From: CAVSEK01 sp963726975
GTDB taxonomy: Bacteria > Actinomycetota > Actinomycetes > Mycobacteriales > SCTD01
DNA: 64,000 bases
Assembly (NCBI GenBank): GCA_963726975.1
Contig: CAVSEK010000004.1
Coordinates: 682,001 to 746,000, forward strand
Direction: 5' to 3'
In this document: piece after piece, positions 17,527-28,072 of the stretch
How the letters are laid out: every line of letters starts with the position of its first letter
How positions within the stretch are numbered: position 1 is the first letter of the stretch
The notes under the pieces: generated by a model
Told to the model about the DNA's origin: nothing
Seen by the model: only the letters and a program-made list of their open reading frames with translations
Databases searched by the model: none
Program-made: the position numbers and the translations under genes

Positions 17527-18047
17527 TCAGCCGAGGGGACCGCCGGCCAGGGGGGTGGTGGGGCTCGAGGTGGGGGTCGGGGACGGCGAGCCCAGGGCCG
17601 TGCCGGTCGTGCTCGGGGACGCCGTCGGGGTCGGCGAGGCCGACGACGGCGTCGGGCTGGGCGTGGCGCTGCGCGTCGGCGTCGGGGTCGGCGACGCGCT
17701 GGGGGTCGGTGTGGGGGTGCGCTTGGGGGGCGTCGGGGTCGGCGACGGGCTCTGGCTCGGCGTCGGGGTCGGGGGCGGCGCGACCTCGAGCAGCGCGGCG
17801 TCGGCCTTGACCCGCTCGGCGAGCGCCCGGATCGAGGCGGCCCGCTCCAGCGGCAGCGAGCTGCCGCTCTGCCGGTTGACGACGGCGATGAGGTCGTCCG
17901 CGGTCGTCCGCACCCGCGCGGCGCTGCGGGCGTTGGCGGCGTCGGTGAGGTCGGACAGCGCGCTGTTGAGGTCGGCCTCGGGCGAGGACGCGCACCCGCT
18001 CAGCAGCAGCGCGGCGGCGGCCGCCGCGCCCAGCAGGCGGGCGCGCC

Positions 18048-18051
<4 letters not shown>
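17527..18051 (-). CDS. Secreted lipoprotein with a Pro/Thr/Ser-rich tail
   Basis: 174 residues from a GTG at 18051 overlapping the kinase stop (GTGA). It has a classical lipobox LLLSGCASS with a lipidated Cys near residue 20. About 70 helical residues (LNSALSDLTDAANARSAARV and onward) follow, then roughly 75 residues of Thr-Pro/Ser-Pro repeats. The tail could span the cell wall. As the last gene after the Ser/Thr kinase it may be a sensor or ligand partner of the kinase, but nothing in it identifies a function. No known domain is recognised. Confidence 0.75.
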
Positions 18052-19275
<1,224 letters not shown>

Positions 19276-19277
19276 CG

Positions 19278-20330
19278 TCAGCGCGCTCCGGCGGTCAGCC
19301 GGGCGGCCGCGAGCTCGGCGAGCTGGACGGCGTTGAGGGCCGCGCCCTTGCGCAGGTTGTCGCCGCTGACGAACAGCACGAGGCCGTCCTCGCCGTCCTG
19401 GCGCAACCGGCCGACGAGGCTGTCGTCGGTGCCGGCGGCCGCGAGCGGCGTGGGGACGTCGACGAGCCGGACGCCCGGGGCCTCGGCGAGCAGAGCGGTG
19501 GCGCGCCGCACGCTCAGCGGCCGGGCGAAGGTGACGTGCAGCGAGAGCGAGTGGCCGGTGTAGACCGGGACGCGCACGCAGGTGCCGGACACCCGCAGGT
19601 CGGGGATGCCGAGGATCTTGCGGCTCTCGTGGCGGAGCTTCTGCTCCTCGTCGGTCTCGCCGGAGCCGTCGTCGACGACGGAGCCCGCCATCGGCAGCAC
19701 GTTGAAGGCGATCGGCGCGACGTACTTCTGCGGGGCCGGCAGCGCGACAGCACGGCCGTCGCGGGCCAGCTCGGGGCCGCGGTCGCCCACCGCCGCGACC
19801 TGCTCGGCGAGCTCGGCGACGCCGGCGACGCCGCTGCCGGACACCGCCTGGTAGGTGCTGGCGACGATCCGGACCAGCCCGGCCTCGTCGTGCAGCGGCT
19901 TGAGCACCGGCATCGCGGCCATCGTCGTGCAGTTGGGGTTGGCGACGATCCCCTTGCGGGCGTCGAGCATCGCCGCGGGGTTGACCTCGCTGACGACGAG
20001 CGGCACGTCCGGGTCCATCCGGAAGGCCGAGCTGTTGTCGATGACGAGCGCCCCGGCGGCGGCGAACCGCGCCGCCTGCGCGCGCGAGGTCGAGGCGCCG
20101 GCGGAGAACAGCGCGACGTCCAGGCCCGACGGGTCGGCGGTGGCGGCGTCCTCGACGACGACCTCGCCGCCGGCCCAGGGCAGGCGCCGGCCGGCCGAGC
20201 GGGCGCTGGCGAAGGCCCGCAGCTCGCGCACCGGCAGTCCGCGCTCGGCGAGCAGGCGCAGCATGACCTCGCCGACCTGCCCGGTCGCGCCGACCACGCC
20301 GACGGACAACCCGCCGCCCGGCGCGCTCAC
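19278..20330 (-). CDS. asd: Aspartate-semialdehyde dehydrogenase
   Basis: 350 residues from a GTG at 20330 that overlaps the lysC stop (GTGA). The N-terminal NADP site GVVGATGQVGEVML, the catalytic Cys in VANPNCTTM, the substrate-binding ASTYQAVSGSG and the His in YTGHSLSLH are all present. It reduces aspartyl phosphate to aspartate semialdehyde for lysine/diaminopimelate, threonine and methionine synthesis. The lysC-asd pair is the standard actinobacterial operon, and the length is as expected. Confidence 0.96.
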   Translation of the reverse strand: MSAPGGGLSVGVVGATGQVGEVMLRLLAERGLPVRELRAFASARSAGRRLPWAGGEVVVEDAATADPSGLDVALFSAGASTSRAQAARFAAAGALVIDNSSAFRMDPDVPLVVSEVNPAAMLDARKGIVANPNCTTMAAMPVLKPLHDEAGLVRIVASTYQAVSGSGVAGVAELAEQVAAVGDRGPELARDGRAVALPAPQKYVAPIAFNVLPMAGSVVDDGSGETDEEQKLRHESRKILGIPDLRVSGTCVRVPVYTGHSLSLHVTFARPLSVRRATALLAEAPGVRLVDVPTPLAAAGTDDSLVGRLRQDGEDGLVLFVSGDNLRKGAALNAVQLAELAAARLTAGAR

Positions 20331-21583
20331 CGGCCGGTCCCGGCGTAGACGGTCGCCGGCGCGCCGCCGGCGTCGCCGAGCTCGAACGCCTCGTGCACCG
20401 CGCGCACCGCGGCGGGCACGTCGGTGTCGCGGCAGACCACCGAGATGCGGATCTCGGAGGTGCTGATCGCCTCGGCGTTGATGCCGGTGCCGGCGAGCGC
20501 CTCGAAGAAGGTCGCCGTGACCCCGGGGTGGCTCTTCATCCCCGCGCCGACGAGCGAGACCTTGCCGATGTGCTCGTCGGAGAGCAGCGCGCTGAAGCCG
20601 ACGCTGCTCTGCAGCTTCGACAGCGCGGTCATCGCCGTCGTGAGGTCGCTCTTGGGCAGGGTGAAGGACACGTCGGTGCGGCCGGTCGCGCCCGACACGT
20701 TCTGCACGATCATGTCGATGTTGACCTCGGCGTCCGCGACCGCGCGGAAGATCGCGGCCGCCTCGCCGGGCTTGTCGGGCACGCCCACCACGGTGATGCG
20801 CGCCTCCGAGAGGTCGTGCGCGACCCCGCTGATGATCGCCTGCTCCACCGGGTCTCCTGTGATCGTCGTGCCGGGCTCGGACGAGAAGGACGAGCGCACC
20901 ACCAGGCGCACCCCGTAGCGACGGGCGTACTCCACGCAGCGCAGGTGCAGGATCTTGGCGCCGCAGGCGGCGAGCTCGAGCATCTCCTCGTACGACACCC
21001 GGGGCAGGTGCCTGGCCGTCGGCACGAGGCGCGGGTCGGCGGAGTAGACGCCGTCGACGTCGGTGCAGATCTCGCACACCTCGGCGTCGAGGGCGGCGGC
21101 GAGCGCGACGGCGGTCGTGTCGGACCCGCCGCGGCCCAGCGTGGTGATGTCCTTGGAGTCCTGGCTGACGCCCTGGAAGCCCGCCACGATCGCGATGTGG
21201 CCCGCGGCGAGCGCGTCGCTGATCCGGCCCGGCGTGACGTCGATGATCCGCGCCTTGCCGTGCGTGGAGTCGGTGATGACGCCGGCCTGCGAGCCGGTGA
21301 AGGACCGCGCGGACGCGCCGAGGTTGGCGATGGCCATGGCGAGCAGCGCCATCGAGATGCGCTCGCCCGCGGTGAGGAGCATGTCGAGCTCGCGGCCCGG
21401 CGGCAGCGGGGAGACCTGCTGCGCGAGGTCGAGCAGCTCGTCGGTCGTGTCGCCCATCGCGCTCACCACGACGCAGACGTCGTGCCCGGCCTTGCGGGTG
21501 GCCACGATGCGCTCGGCGACGCGCTTGATGCGCTCGGCGTCCGACACCGACGAGCCGCCGTACTTCTGCACGACCAGCCCCAT
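20327..21583 (-). CDS. lysC: Aspartokinase
   Basis: 418 residues from ATG at 21583. The N-terminal kinase signature VVQKYGGSSVSDAERI, the GRGGSDTTAVALA nucleotide loop and two C-terminal ACT domains (beginning about ISGVAHDLSEARITVVG and VSLVGAGMKSHPG) identify aspartokinase. It phosphorylates aspartate, and the ACT pair normally binds lysine and/or threonine for feedback control. In related actinobacteria an internal start makes a separate ACT subunit; I did not locate one with confidence. A TAGGCT element 7 bases upstream suggests leaderless expression of lysC-asd. Confidence 0.97.
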   Translation of the reverse strand: MGLVVQKYGGSSVSDAERIKRVAERIVATRKAGHDVCVVVSAMGDTTDELLDLAQQVSPLPPGRELDMLLTAGERISMALLAMAIANLGASARSFTGSQAGVITDSTHGKARIIDVTPGRISDALAAGHIAIVAGFQGVSQDSKDITTLGRGGSDTTAVALAAALDAEVCEICTDVDGVYSADPRLVPTARHLPRVSYEEMLELAACGAKILHLRCVEYARRYGVRLVVRSSFSSEPGTTITGDPVEQAIISGVAHDLSEARITVVGVPDKPGEAAAIFRAVADAEVNIDMIVQNVSGATGRTDVSFTLPKSDLTTAMTALSKLQSSVGFSALLSDEHIGKVSLVGAGMKSHPGVTATFFEALAGTGINAEAISTSEIRISVVCRDTDVPAAVRAVHEAFELGDAGGAPATVYAGTGR

Positions 21584-21590
21584 GTCGGCC

Positions 21591-21596
21591 AGCCTA
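21591..21596 (-). promoter_or_regulatory. -10 element of a probable leaderless promoter for lysC-asd
   Basis: TAGGCT on the minus strand lies 7 bases before the ATG at 21583, with no ribosome site in between. Confidence 0.5.
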
Positions 21597-21689
21597 CCGG
21601 CGGGGGGCGGCCTGCCGGCGCCGACGCTCCCGTCCACAGGTCGTCGGGAAGGGCTTCCCCCGCCCCCGCGAGCGGAGCACACTCCGCCC

Positions 21690-23759
21690 GTGCCGACCTC
21701 CCGCCGCCCGCCCTCGCGCCCGCCGCGCACCGCCCTCGCGGCGGTGCTCGCCCTGCTCGCCGGCCTGCTGTCCGGCGGCGCGCTCACGGCTCCGGCGCGG
21801 GCCGCGGCCCCCGCTCCGGGCCTGTCGGACGTGCTCCTCGCGCCGGTCCCCTCGCCGACCGCGCTGGCCTTCACCCCGGACCGGCTCGGGCTCATCACCT
21901 CGCGCACCGGGCAGCTGCGGGTGCTGCGCGCCGACGGCACGCTGGCGCCGACCCCGGCGCTGGACCTCTCCGCGCGCCTGTGCTCCGACACCGAGCGCGG
22001 GCTGCTCGGCGTCGCCGTCGACCCCGCCTTCGCCGACAACCGGTGGGTCTACCTGTTCTGGACCCGACGGGCGGCCGCGGGCGGCTGCCCGTCCCGGGTC
22101 GTCCCCGGGCCGGTGCACCGGGTGTCCCGCTTCACCCTGCCGCCGTCGCTGGTGGTCGACCCCGCCTCCGAGCGGGTCCTGCTCGACGGCATCCCGTCGC
22201 CCGGCGGCTTCCACAACGCCGGCGACCTGCAGGTCGGCGCCGACCGGATGCTCTACGTCACCGTCGGCGACGGCGGCTGCGACGTCACCGACCTCACCCG
22301 CTGCGGCGGCGAGAACGGCAACTCCCGCCGGGCCGACCTCCCCCTGGGCAAGGTGCTGCGCGTGACCCGCACCGGCGGCGTGCCCCGCGACAACCCGAAC
22401 GTCGGGGCGCCCGGAGCCCGGCGCTGCGCCGGGCGGGCCCCGACGAGCGGCGCCGGGCCCTGCCTGGAGACGTGGGCGTCGGGCCTGCGCAACCCCTTCC
22501 GCGCCGCCGTCCGCCCGGGCACGAGCGAGCTGTGGGTCGGCGACGTCGGGCAGACCGCGTGGGAGGAGGTCGACCGCGTCGCGAAGGGGGCCGACTACGG
22601 CTGGCCGCGCTGCGAGGGCTCACGGGTGCAGGGCTCGAGCGCCCCCTGCGACCTGCCGGGCGCGACGCCCCCGCTGTTCGAGTACTCCCACCGCACCGGC
22701 TGCACCGCCATCACCGGCGGCGCCTTCGTGCCCGGCGCGGCGCTCGGCGAGGCGAGCCGCGGCTCGTACCTCTACGCCGACTACGTCTGCGGCGCGATCT
22801 TCGAGCGGCGGGCCGACGGGTCGACCCGCACGCTGGTCGGCGACCTCGGCGAGAGCAGCGCCGTAGCCCTGACGTTCGGCCCCTTCGGCTCGACCTCGGC
22901 GCTGTACTACCTGTCGTTCGCGGGCGGCGGCGCGGTGCACCGGGTGGTCCGGCGGGCCGCGACGAGCCCGCCGGTCGCCGCGCTCACCGCCGCACCGCTG
23001 GACCCCGACGCCCGCTCGATGACGCTGGACGGCTCGGCGTCGTACGACCCCGACGGCGGCGACCGGGTGGCGAGCTGGCGCTGGGACTTCGGCGACGGCA
23101 CCACCGCGGTGACGACGAGCCCGACGGTCGCGCACACCTTCCCGCGGGCGGGGCCCTCCACCGCGTCGCTCGTCGTGGTGGACACCACCGGGCGGCGGTC
23201 GTCCGCGGCGACCCGGCGCGTCGTCGCCGGCGACGCCGCGCCGGTGGTGCGGATCACCGGCACCGACCCCTCGGCGCGCTACGCGGTCGACCAGGTCGTG
23301 CCGCTGGGGGCGGAGGCGACCGACCGGGAGGACGGGCCGTTCGCCGGGACCGCCGTGCACTGGCAGGTCCGGCTGCGGCACCACACCCACCAGCACCCCC
23401 GCGGCTCGCGGACGGGCTCGTCCATCACCGTCCGCTACGGCCCTCCGGAGGACCTCGACGGCGCCACCGACAGCTCCCTGGAGGTGCTCGCGACCGTCAC
23501 CGACTCCGCCGGCACGACGGTGACGTCGCAGGTGACGCTGCTGCCGCGGACGGTGCGGCTCACCTTCGGCTCCGACCCGGCGGGCCGCACGCTGCTCGTG
23601 CAGGGCGAGGAGCTGGTCGCCCCGCAGACCGTCACGTCCTGGGTCGGCTGGGAGCTGGCGCTGTCGGCGCCCGGCTGCTCGGGCTGGTCGGACGGCGGCG
23701 CCTGCGACCACCGGGTGGTCACGCCGGGGTCCGACACGGCGTACGTCGCGCGCTTCTAG
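21690..23759 (+). CDS. Secreted PQQ-type glucose/sorbosone dehydrogenase with PKD domain
   Basis: 689 residues from GTG at 21690. A signal peptide (ALAAVLALLAGLLSGGALTAPARAA) is followed by a six-bladed propeller of the GSDH family: RGLLGVAVDPAFADN, GGFHNAGDLQVG, WASGLRNPFRAA and GDVGQTAWEEVD. Residues around 425-510 form a PKD domain (DGSASYDPDGG ... WDFGDGTT), and a second Ig-like region plus a Cys-containing C-terminal module follow. These proteins oxidise sugars with PQQ or act as sugar-binding exoproteins; no PQQ synthesis genes are seen here. The TAG stop overlaps the stop of the opposing GNAT gene by two bases. Confidence 0.87.
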   Translation: MPTSRRPPSRPPRTALAAVLALLAGLLSGGALTAPARAAAPAPGLSDVLLAPVPSPTALAFTPDRLGLITSRTGQLRVLRADGTLAPTPALDLSARLCSDTERGLLGVAVDPAFADNRWVYLFWTRRAAAGGCPSRVVPGPVHRVSRFTLPPSLVVDPASERVLLDGIPSPGGFHNAGDLQVGADRMLYVTVGDGGCDVTDLTRCGGENGNSRRADLPLGKVLRVTRTGGVPRDNPNVGAPGARRCAGRAPTSGAGPCLETWASGLRNPFRAAVRPGTSELWVGDVGQTAWEEVDRVAKGADYGWPRCEGSRVQGSSAPCDLPGATPPLFEYSHRTGCTAITGGAFVPGAALGEASRGSYLYADYVCGAIFERRADGSTRTLVGDLGESSAVALTFGPFGSTSALYYLSFAGGGAVHRVVRRAATSPPVAALTAAPLDPDARSMTLDGSASYDPDGGDRVASWRWDFGDGTTAVTTSPTVAHTFPRAGPSTASLVVVDTTGRRSSAATRRVVAGDAAPVVRITGTDPSARYAVDQVVPLGAEATDREDGPFAGTAVHWQVRLRHHTHQHPRGSRTGSSITVRYGPPEDLDGATDSSLEVLATVTDSAGTTVTSQVTLLPRTVRLTFGSDPAGRTLLVQGEELVAPQTVTSWVGWELALSAPGCSGWSDGGACDHRVVTPGSDTAYVARF

Positions 23760-24631
23760 CCGTACGCCCCGCTGGCGACGTAGGGCGCGAGCGGCCCGAC
23801 CTCGCCCCGCACGCACAACGACGAGCCGGGGCGCAGGGCCAGCCGCGCCTGCAGCGCGACCCGGGTCGCCCACGGGTTGGCCGCGGTGATCGGCCCGACC
23901 TCCAGCTCGCCGGTCGCCTGCGCCAGGGCCGACCAGAGCAGCCGCTCGGCGGTGTCCGCGTCCTCGGCGGCGAGGAGCACGAGGTCGCCGGACGCCTTGA
24001 GCACGGCGGCGCCGCGCGGGGCGACGAGCAGCCGGGCGCCGGTGTCGCGCAGCACCTCGAGGTCGGGGCCGTACGCCGCGCCGCGCACTCGGCGGCCGAG
24101 GTCGTCGAGCCGCTCGCCGTCGGCGTCCCACCCGCCCTCGCGCACCCCCTCGACCGCGGGCAGCAGCGACCGGTCGACGGCGCCGACCGCCTCGAGGCCG
24201 GGGACCAGGTCGAAGCCGGCGAGGCCGTAGCGGCGCAGCGCCTTGGGGTCGCTGCTCGACATGACCAGCCCGGACCGCGCGTCGGCGGCGGTCGTCAGGG
24301 CGGCGTCGAGCAGCCGTCGGCCCACGCCCTGCGCCTGCACCCCCGGCGAGACGGTGAGCAGGGACAGGAACCACAGCGGCCCGCGGCGCAGCGCGAGCGC
24401 GACCCCCACGACCTCGCCGGCGGCGTCGGCCACCCAGGAGCCGCCCGGGTCGGTGCGCTGCAGGTGGGCGACGCGCGCCCGGCCGCGGGCCCGGCCGTCC
24501 TCGTCGAGCTCGGGCATCGTCCAGCCGTAGCGGGTGCCCGCCTCGCGCAGCGCCTCCCACGACGCCTCCTGCGCCGCCGCGACGTCGGTCGGCAGCAGCG
24601 GCCGGACCTCGACCGGGGAGCCGTCAGGCAT
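23756..24631 (-). CDS. GNAT-family N-acetyltransferase
   Basis: 291 residues from ATG at 24631, overlapping the end of recR by 8 bases. Acetyl-CoA binding motif A is visible as LTVSPGVQAQGVGRRLLDAAL, with strand 4 WFLSLL before it. The second half (about 150 residues) looks like a degenerate second GNAT domain with GPITAANPWATRVALQARL. The acceptor substrate cannot be inferred. The overlap with recR suggests co-transcription with dnaX-ybaB-recR. It converges on the GSDH gene, and the two TAG stops share bases. Confidence 0.85.
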   Translation of the reverse strand: MPDGSPVEVRPLLPTDVAAAQEASWEALREAGTRYGWTMPELDEDGRARGRARVAHLQRTDPGGSWVADAAGEVVGVALALRRGPLWFLSLLTVSPGVQAQGVGRRLLDAALTTAADARSGLVMSSSDPKALRRYGLAGFDLVPGLEAVGAVDRSLLPAVEGVREGGWDADGERLDDLGRRVRGAAYGPDLEVLRDTGARLLVAPRGAAVLKASGDLVLLAAEDADTAERLLWSALAQATGELEVGPITAANPWATRVALQARLALRPGSSLCVRGEVGPLAPYVASGAYG

Positions 24632-25223
24632 CGACGGTGCGGCGGCCGGCGAAGGCCCGGCCGAGCGTGACGTCGTCGGCGTACTCCAGGTCACCGCCGA
24701 CCGGCAGGCCGCTGGCGAGCCGGCTCACGACCAGGCCCATCGGGGCGAGCAGTCGCACGAGGTAGGTCGCGGTCGCCTCGCCCTCGAGGTTGGGATCGGT
24801 GGCGAGGATGACCTCGCGGACCGTGCCGTCCTGAAGGCGCACGAGCAGCTCGCGCACCCGCAGGTCGTCGGGGCCGACGCCGTCGATGGGGCTGATCGCC
24901 CCGCCGAGGACGTGGTAGCGCCCGCGGAACTCGCGGGTCCGCTCGACCGCGACGACGTCCTTGGGCTCCTCGACGACGCAGATCACCGACAGGTCGCGCC
25001 GGGTGTCGCGGCAGACCCGGCACTGCTCCTGCTCGCTGACGTTGAAGCAGACGGAGCAGAAGCGCACCGAGTCCTTGACGGTCTGCAGCGCCTTCGCCAG
25101 CCGGCCGACGTCCGCCGGGTCGGCGGCGAGCAGGTGGAAGGCGATGCGCTGGGCGCTCTTGGGGCCGACCCCGGGCAGCCGCCCGAGCTCGTCGATGAGG
25201 TCCTGGACGGGGCCCTCGTACAC
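24624..25223 (-). CDS. recR: Recombination mediator protein RecR
   Basis: 199 residues from GTG at 25223, 5 bases after the ybaB stop. It has an N-terminal helix-hairpin-helix (LGRLPGVGPKSAQRIAFHLL), a four-Cys zinc finger (CSVCFNVSEQEQCRVC) and a Toprim domain (ICVVEEPKDVVAVERT, YHVLGGAISPIDGVGPDDL). RecR works with RecO to load RecA on gapped DNA. The dnaX-ybaB-recR order is conserved widely in bacteria. Confidence 0.97.
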   Translation of the reverse strand: MYEGPVQDLIDELGRLPGVGPKSAQRIAFHLLAADPADVGRLAKALQTVKDSVRFCSVCFNVSEQEQCRVCRDTRRDLSVICVVEEPKDVVAVERTREFRGRYHVLGGAISPIDGVGPDDLRVRELLVRLQDGTVREVILATDPNLEGEATATYLVRLLAPMGLVVSRLASGLPVGGDLEYADDVTLGRAFAGRRTVDA

Positions 25224-25228
25224 CCGCC

Positions 25229-25561
25229 CTACATCCCGGGCAGGCCGAGGCCGCCCATCCCGCCGGTCAGCGGGCCCATCCGCTCTGCCTGCAGCGCGGT
25301 CGCCGTGCGGCTCGCGTCGTGCAGCGCGGCGACGACGAGGTCCTCGAGGCTCTCGACGTCGTCGGGGTCGACCGCCTCGGGCTTGATCTTGATCGCGACG
25401 ACCTCGCCGGCACCCGTGATCGTCGCGGTGACGAGCCCGCCGCCCGCGCTGCCCTCGACCTGGGCCGCGGCGAGCTCCTCCTGGGCGGCCTGCACCTGGG
25501 CCTGCATCTTCTGGGCCTGCTTCATGAGCTGCTGCAGGTTGGGCTGGCCGCCTGGCTTCAC
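25229..25561 (-). CDS. ebfC: YbaB/EbfC nucleoid-associated protein
   Basis: 110 residues from GTG at 25561 with an AGGAG site. The protein starts VKPGGQPNLQQLMKQAQKMQ, the typical N-terminal helix of the family, with a central GLVTATITGAGEVVAIKI strand pair and a C-terminal helix. YbaB binds DNA as a dimer shaped like tweezers. It lies between dnaX and recR in the usual operon. Confidence 0.95.
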   Translation of the reverse strand: MKPGGQPNLQQLMKQAQKMQAQVQAAQEELAAAQVEGSAGGGLVTATITGAGEVVAIKIKPEAVDPDDVESLEDLVVAALHDASRTATALQAERMGPLTGGMGGLGLPGM

Positions 25562-25638
25562 GCTGGACTCCTGTCGAGGTGGTGGGTCGAGCGTACGGCG
25601 CGGGTGGGACAGGACCGGGTTGCCGACGCGCGGCCGGG

Positions 25639-27641
25639 CTAGTCGCCGATGGTGCCGACGACGCGGCCGCCGAGGGCCTGCTCGACGAGCCGCAGCGCCG
25701 CGTCCTCGCCGCGCTCGGCGGGGGCAGCCGGGCCGTCGTCGTCGGCCGGCTCGTCGCCGGGCGCGAAGCCGTCGACCGCCGGGGGCGGCGGGGGCACGGC
25801 CGGACGGCGCGCGCCGGCGGCGGCGGCTGCGGCGGGGGCGGTGGCCGCCGGGCCCGGCGACGCAGACGATGTCGAGGACGGCACCGAGCTCGGCCCGGAT
25901 CGCCTCCTGGAGCACCTCGACGTGCACGCCCTCGGAGAACTGCCGGGCCAGCGTGGGCGTCGGGAACGACACCGACAGCCGCTTGCCCTCGAGCGCGACG
26001 ACCGTCGTCTCCGCCAGCCGCGCGTGGGTCACCCGCTTGGCGTCCTTGACCCGGGCCAGCACCCCGTCCCAGGCGCGCCGGACACCGACCGCGTCGAGCC
26101 CACCGGGTGACGGCGCTGCCGCGGGGGGACCGGCCGCAGCGGGACCGGGCGCGGCCGGAGCGGGCGCGGCCGGGCGCGGGCGCGGCCGCAGCGGACACCG
26201 TGCGCGGGGCGCCGGGCACCGCGGCCTCCGGCCAGTCGCCTGCTGCGGGGGGGCTCGCGGCGGCAGGCGGCGCGGCCGGCGCAGGCGGCGCGGACAGCGC
26301 GGGCCCGGCGGCGGCGCGGGCAGACGCCGGCTCGGTCGGGCGGGCAGGAGCGGCCCCGGCCGGGCGGGCCGGCGCGGCCGCTGTCGGGCGGGCGGCTCCG
26401 GCCGGGGCCTGCGCCGCGGGCTCCTGCCGCGGCGCGGCGACCCGTCCGGGAGCGGGCGGCGGCTGCGGCGCGGGAGCGGGCGCGCCGATCTCGAACCGCC
26501 GCTCCAGGCGCTCCACCCGGCTCACGACGGCCTCGGAGGAGGCGGCCGGCAGCAGCACCCGCGCGCACAGCAGCTCGAGCATGAGCCGCGGAGCGGTGGT
26601 GCCGCGCATCTCGGTCAGCCCGGCGGAGAACAGGTCGGCCGCCCGCGACAGCGCCGCCGGCCCGAAGGCCGCCACCTGGCGCGACATCCGCTCGAGCTGC
26701 TCGGCGGGGCAGTCGAGCACGCCCTTGGTCCCGGCGTCCGGCACGGCCTCGAGGATGACGAGGTCGCGCAGCCGCTCGAGGACGTCGGTGGCGAAGCGCC
26801 GCGGGTCGTGCCCGCCCTCCATGACCTGGTCGACGGTGGAGAACACCGCCGACGCGTCCCCCACGGCGAAGGCGTCGAGCACCTCGTCGAGCAGCACGTC
26901 CGGCGTCACGCCGAGCAGGGCGGCGGCGTCCGAGCGGGTGACGCCCTCCTCGCCGGAGGACGCGAGGACCTGGTCCAGGATCGACAGCCCGTCGCGCGCC
27001 GAGCCGGCCGCGGCGCGCACCACCAGGGGCAGCACCTGCGGGTCGACGGCGATCCCCTCGCCGGCCACGACCTCCTCGAGCAGCGCGGTGAGGTCCTTGC
27101 GGGGCATGAGGCGGAAGGGGTAGTGGTGCGTGCGCGACCGGATGGTCTGCAGCACCCGGTCGGGCTCGGTGGTCGCGAAGACGAACTTCACGAAGTCCGG
27201 GGGCTCCTCGACGAGCTTGAGCAGCGCGTTGAAGGCCGCCGGCGTCACCATGTGCGCCTCGTCGATGATGTAGACCTTGAACCGGTCGGACACCGGCGCG
27301 AAGAACGCCTTGTCCCGCAGGTCGCGGGCGTCGTCGACGCCGTTGTGCGAGGCCGCGTCGATCTCGATGACGTCCAGCGAGCCCGGGCCGTTCGGGGCGA
27401 GCGCGACGCAGGAGGCGCACACGCCGCACGGCGTCGGGGTGGGGCCCTGCACGCAGTTGAGCGAGCGGGCGAGGATCCGCGCGCTGGAGGTCTTGCCGCA
27501 GCCGCGCGGCCCGCTGAACAGGTAGGCGTGGTGCACCCGCCCGTTGCGCAGCGCCTGCTGCAGCGGACCGGTGACGTGCTCCTGCCCCCGCACCTCGGCG
27601 AAGCTGCCGGGACGGTACTTGCGGTACAGCGCGAGGCTCAC
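25639..27641 (-). pseudogene. dnaX: DNA polymerase III subunit gamma/tau, two frameshifts as sequenced
   Basis: GTG start at 27641 with a perfect GGAGGT site. The AAA+ clamp-loader part is intact: GPRGCGKTSSAR Walker A, the four-Cys zinc module with CGVC-SC, IIDEAHMV Walker B, and TTEPDRVLQTIRSR. Near 26170 and again near 25860 one extra base in C-rich Ala/Pro linkers changes frame. Removing both gives a continuous 666-residue tau-like protein with ARVKDAKRVTHARLAE in the C-terminal domain and the end LVEQALGGRVVGTIGD. Nothing resembling the E. coli slippery frameshift site is present. It is essential, so these are most likely sequence errors. It is followed by ybaB and recR. Confidence 0.9.
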
Positions 27642-27670
27642 GCGACCTCCGGACGGCCGGGTCGAAGAAA

Positions 27671-27762
27671 GGACCCCTCGCACACCCGCGCAGAGCCCGC
27701 CTGCCCTTGCTGCCTTCCGGCCCTGGGGGGGTTCAGCGAGGTGCGCGTCGCACGAGGGGTCT
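27671..27762 (-). ncRNA. ffs: Signal recognition particle RNA (4.5S/SRP small type)
   Basis: Read on the minus strand, the segment starts GACCCCTCG and ends with the complementary CGAGGGGTC, forming a long hairpin. The apical SRP core is present: CCAGG, GCCGGAAGGCAGCAAGGGC and AGGCGGGCTC, with the GGAA tetraloop and the asymmetric loop that binds Ffh. It lies just upstream of dnaX and next to a tRNA-Ser, its usual place in actinobacteria. Confidence 0.9.
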
Positions 27763-27857
27763 GCCAGCACTGTAGCCGCCGACCGCCGCCCCGGTCAGGG
27801 CTGTGGACAGGCGGGCAGGCGCGTACGGCCGTCGCGCGTGCCGCTAGGATCGTCGGC

Positions 27858-27946
27858 GGAGGATTCGCCTAGTTGGCCTATGGCGCACGCTTGGAAAGCG
27901 TGTTGGGGGCAACCCCTCGCGAGTTCGAATCTCGCATCCTCCGCCA
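27858..27946 (+). tRNA. tRNA-Ser (GGA)
   Basis: An 89-nt class II tRNA: acceptor GGAGGAT pairs with ATCCTCC, the anticodon loop TTGGAAA lies between CACGC and GCGTG (anticodon GGA), the long variable arm is TTGGGGGCAACCCCTC, and the T loop is GTTCGAATC. The 3' CCA is encoded. Confidence 0.97.
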
Positions 27947-28026
27947 AGCCAGCCACGCCGAGGCCCGGGTGGGCACAGACTCCCCGGCACGCGGCGACAC
28001 CGCAGGACCGGCAGGGCAGCCCTCGG

Positions 28027-28072
28027 GCTGTCCTCGTGCTGTCCTCGTGCTGTCTCGTGCTGTCCTGCCTCG
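28027..28072. repeat. Short tandem repeat of GCTGTCCTCGT
   Basis: Four imperfect copies of the 11-base unit GCTGTCCTCGT lie just before the stop of the patatin-like gene and after the tRNA-Ser. A small CAGCCC/GGGCTG hairpin at 28017-28030 leads into it. It may act as the terminator region for both converging transcripts. Confidence 0.6.

Noticed and set aside
17527..17760. GTCGGGGTCGGCG-type tandem repeats as a DNA repeat element
   Set aside because: They encode the Thr-Pro/Ser-Pro tail of a lipoprotein in frame and are explained by protein low complexity.
25639..26180. Programmed ribosomal frameshifting in dnaX producing gamma and tau
   Set aside because: No slippery A-rich heptamer or downstream hairpin was seen, the shifts lie in C-rich linkers, and two shifts in the same gene match the many similar one-base breaks elsewhere.
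28027..28072. The GCTGTCCTCGT repeats as a CRISPR or attachment site
   Set aside because: Units are 10-11 bases without spacers and there is no repeated tRNA 3' end, integrase or cas gene nearby.
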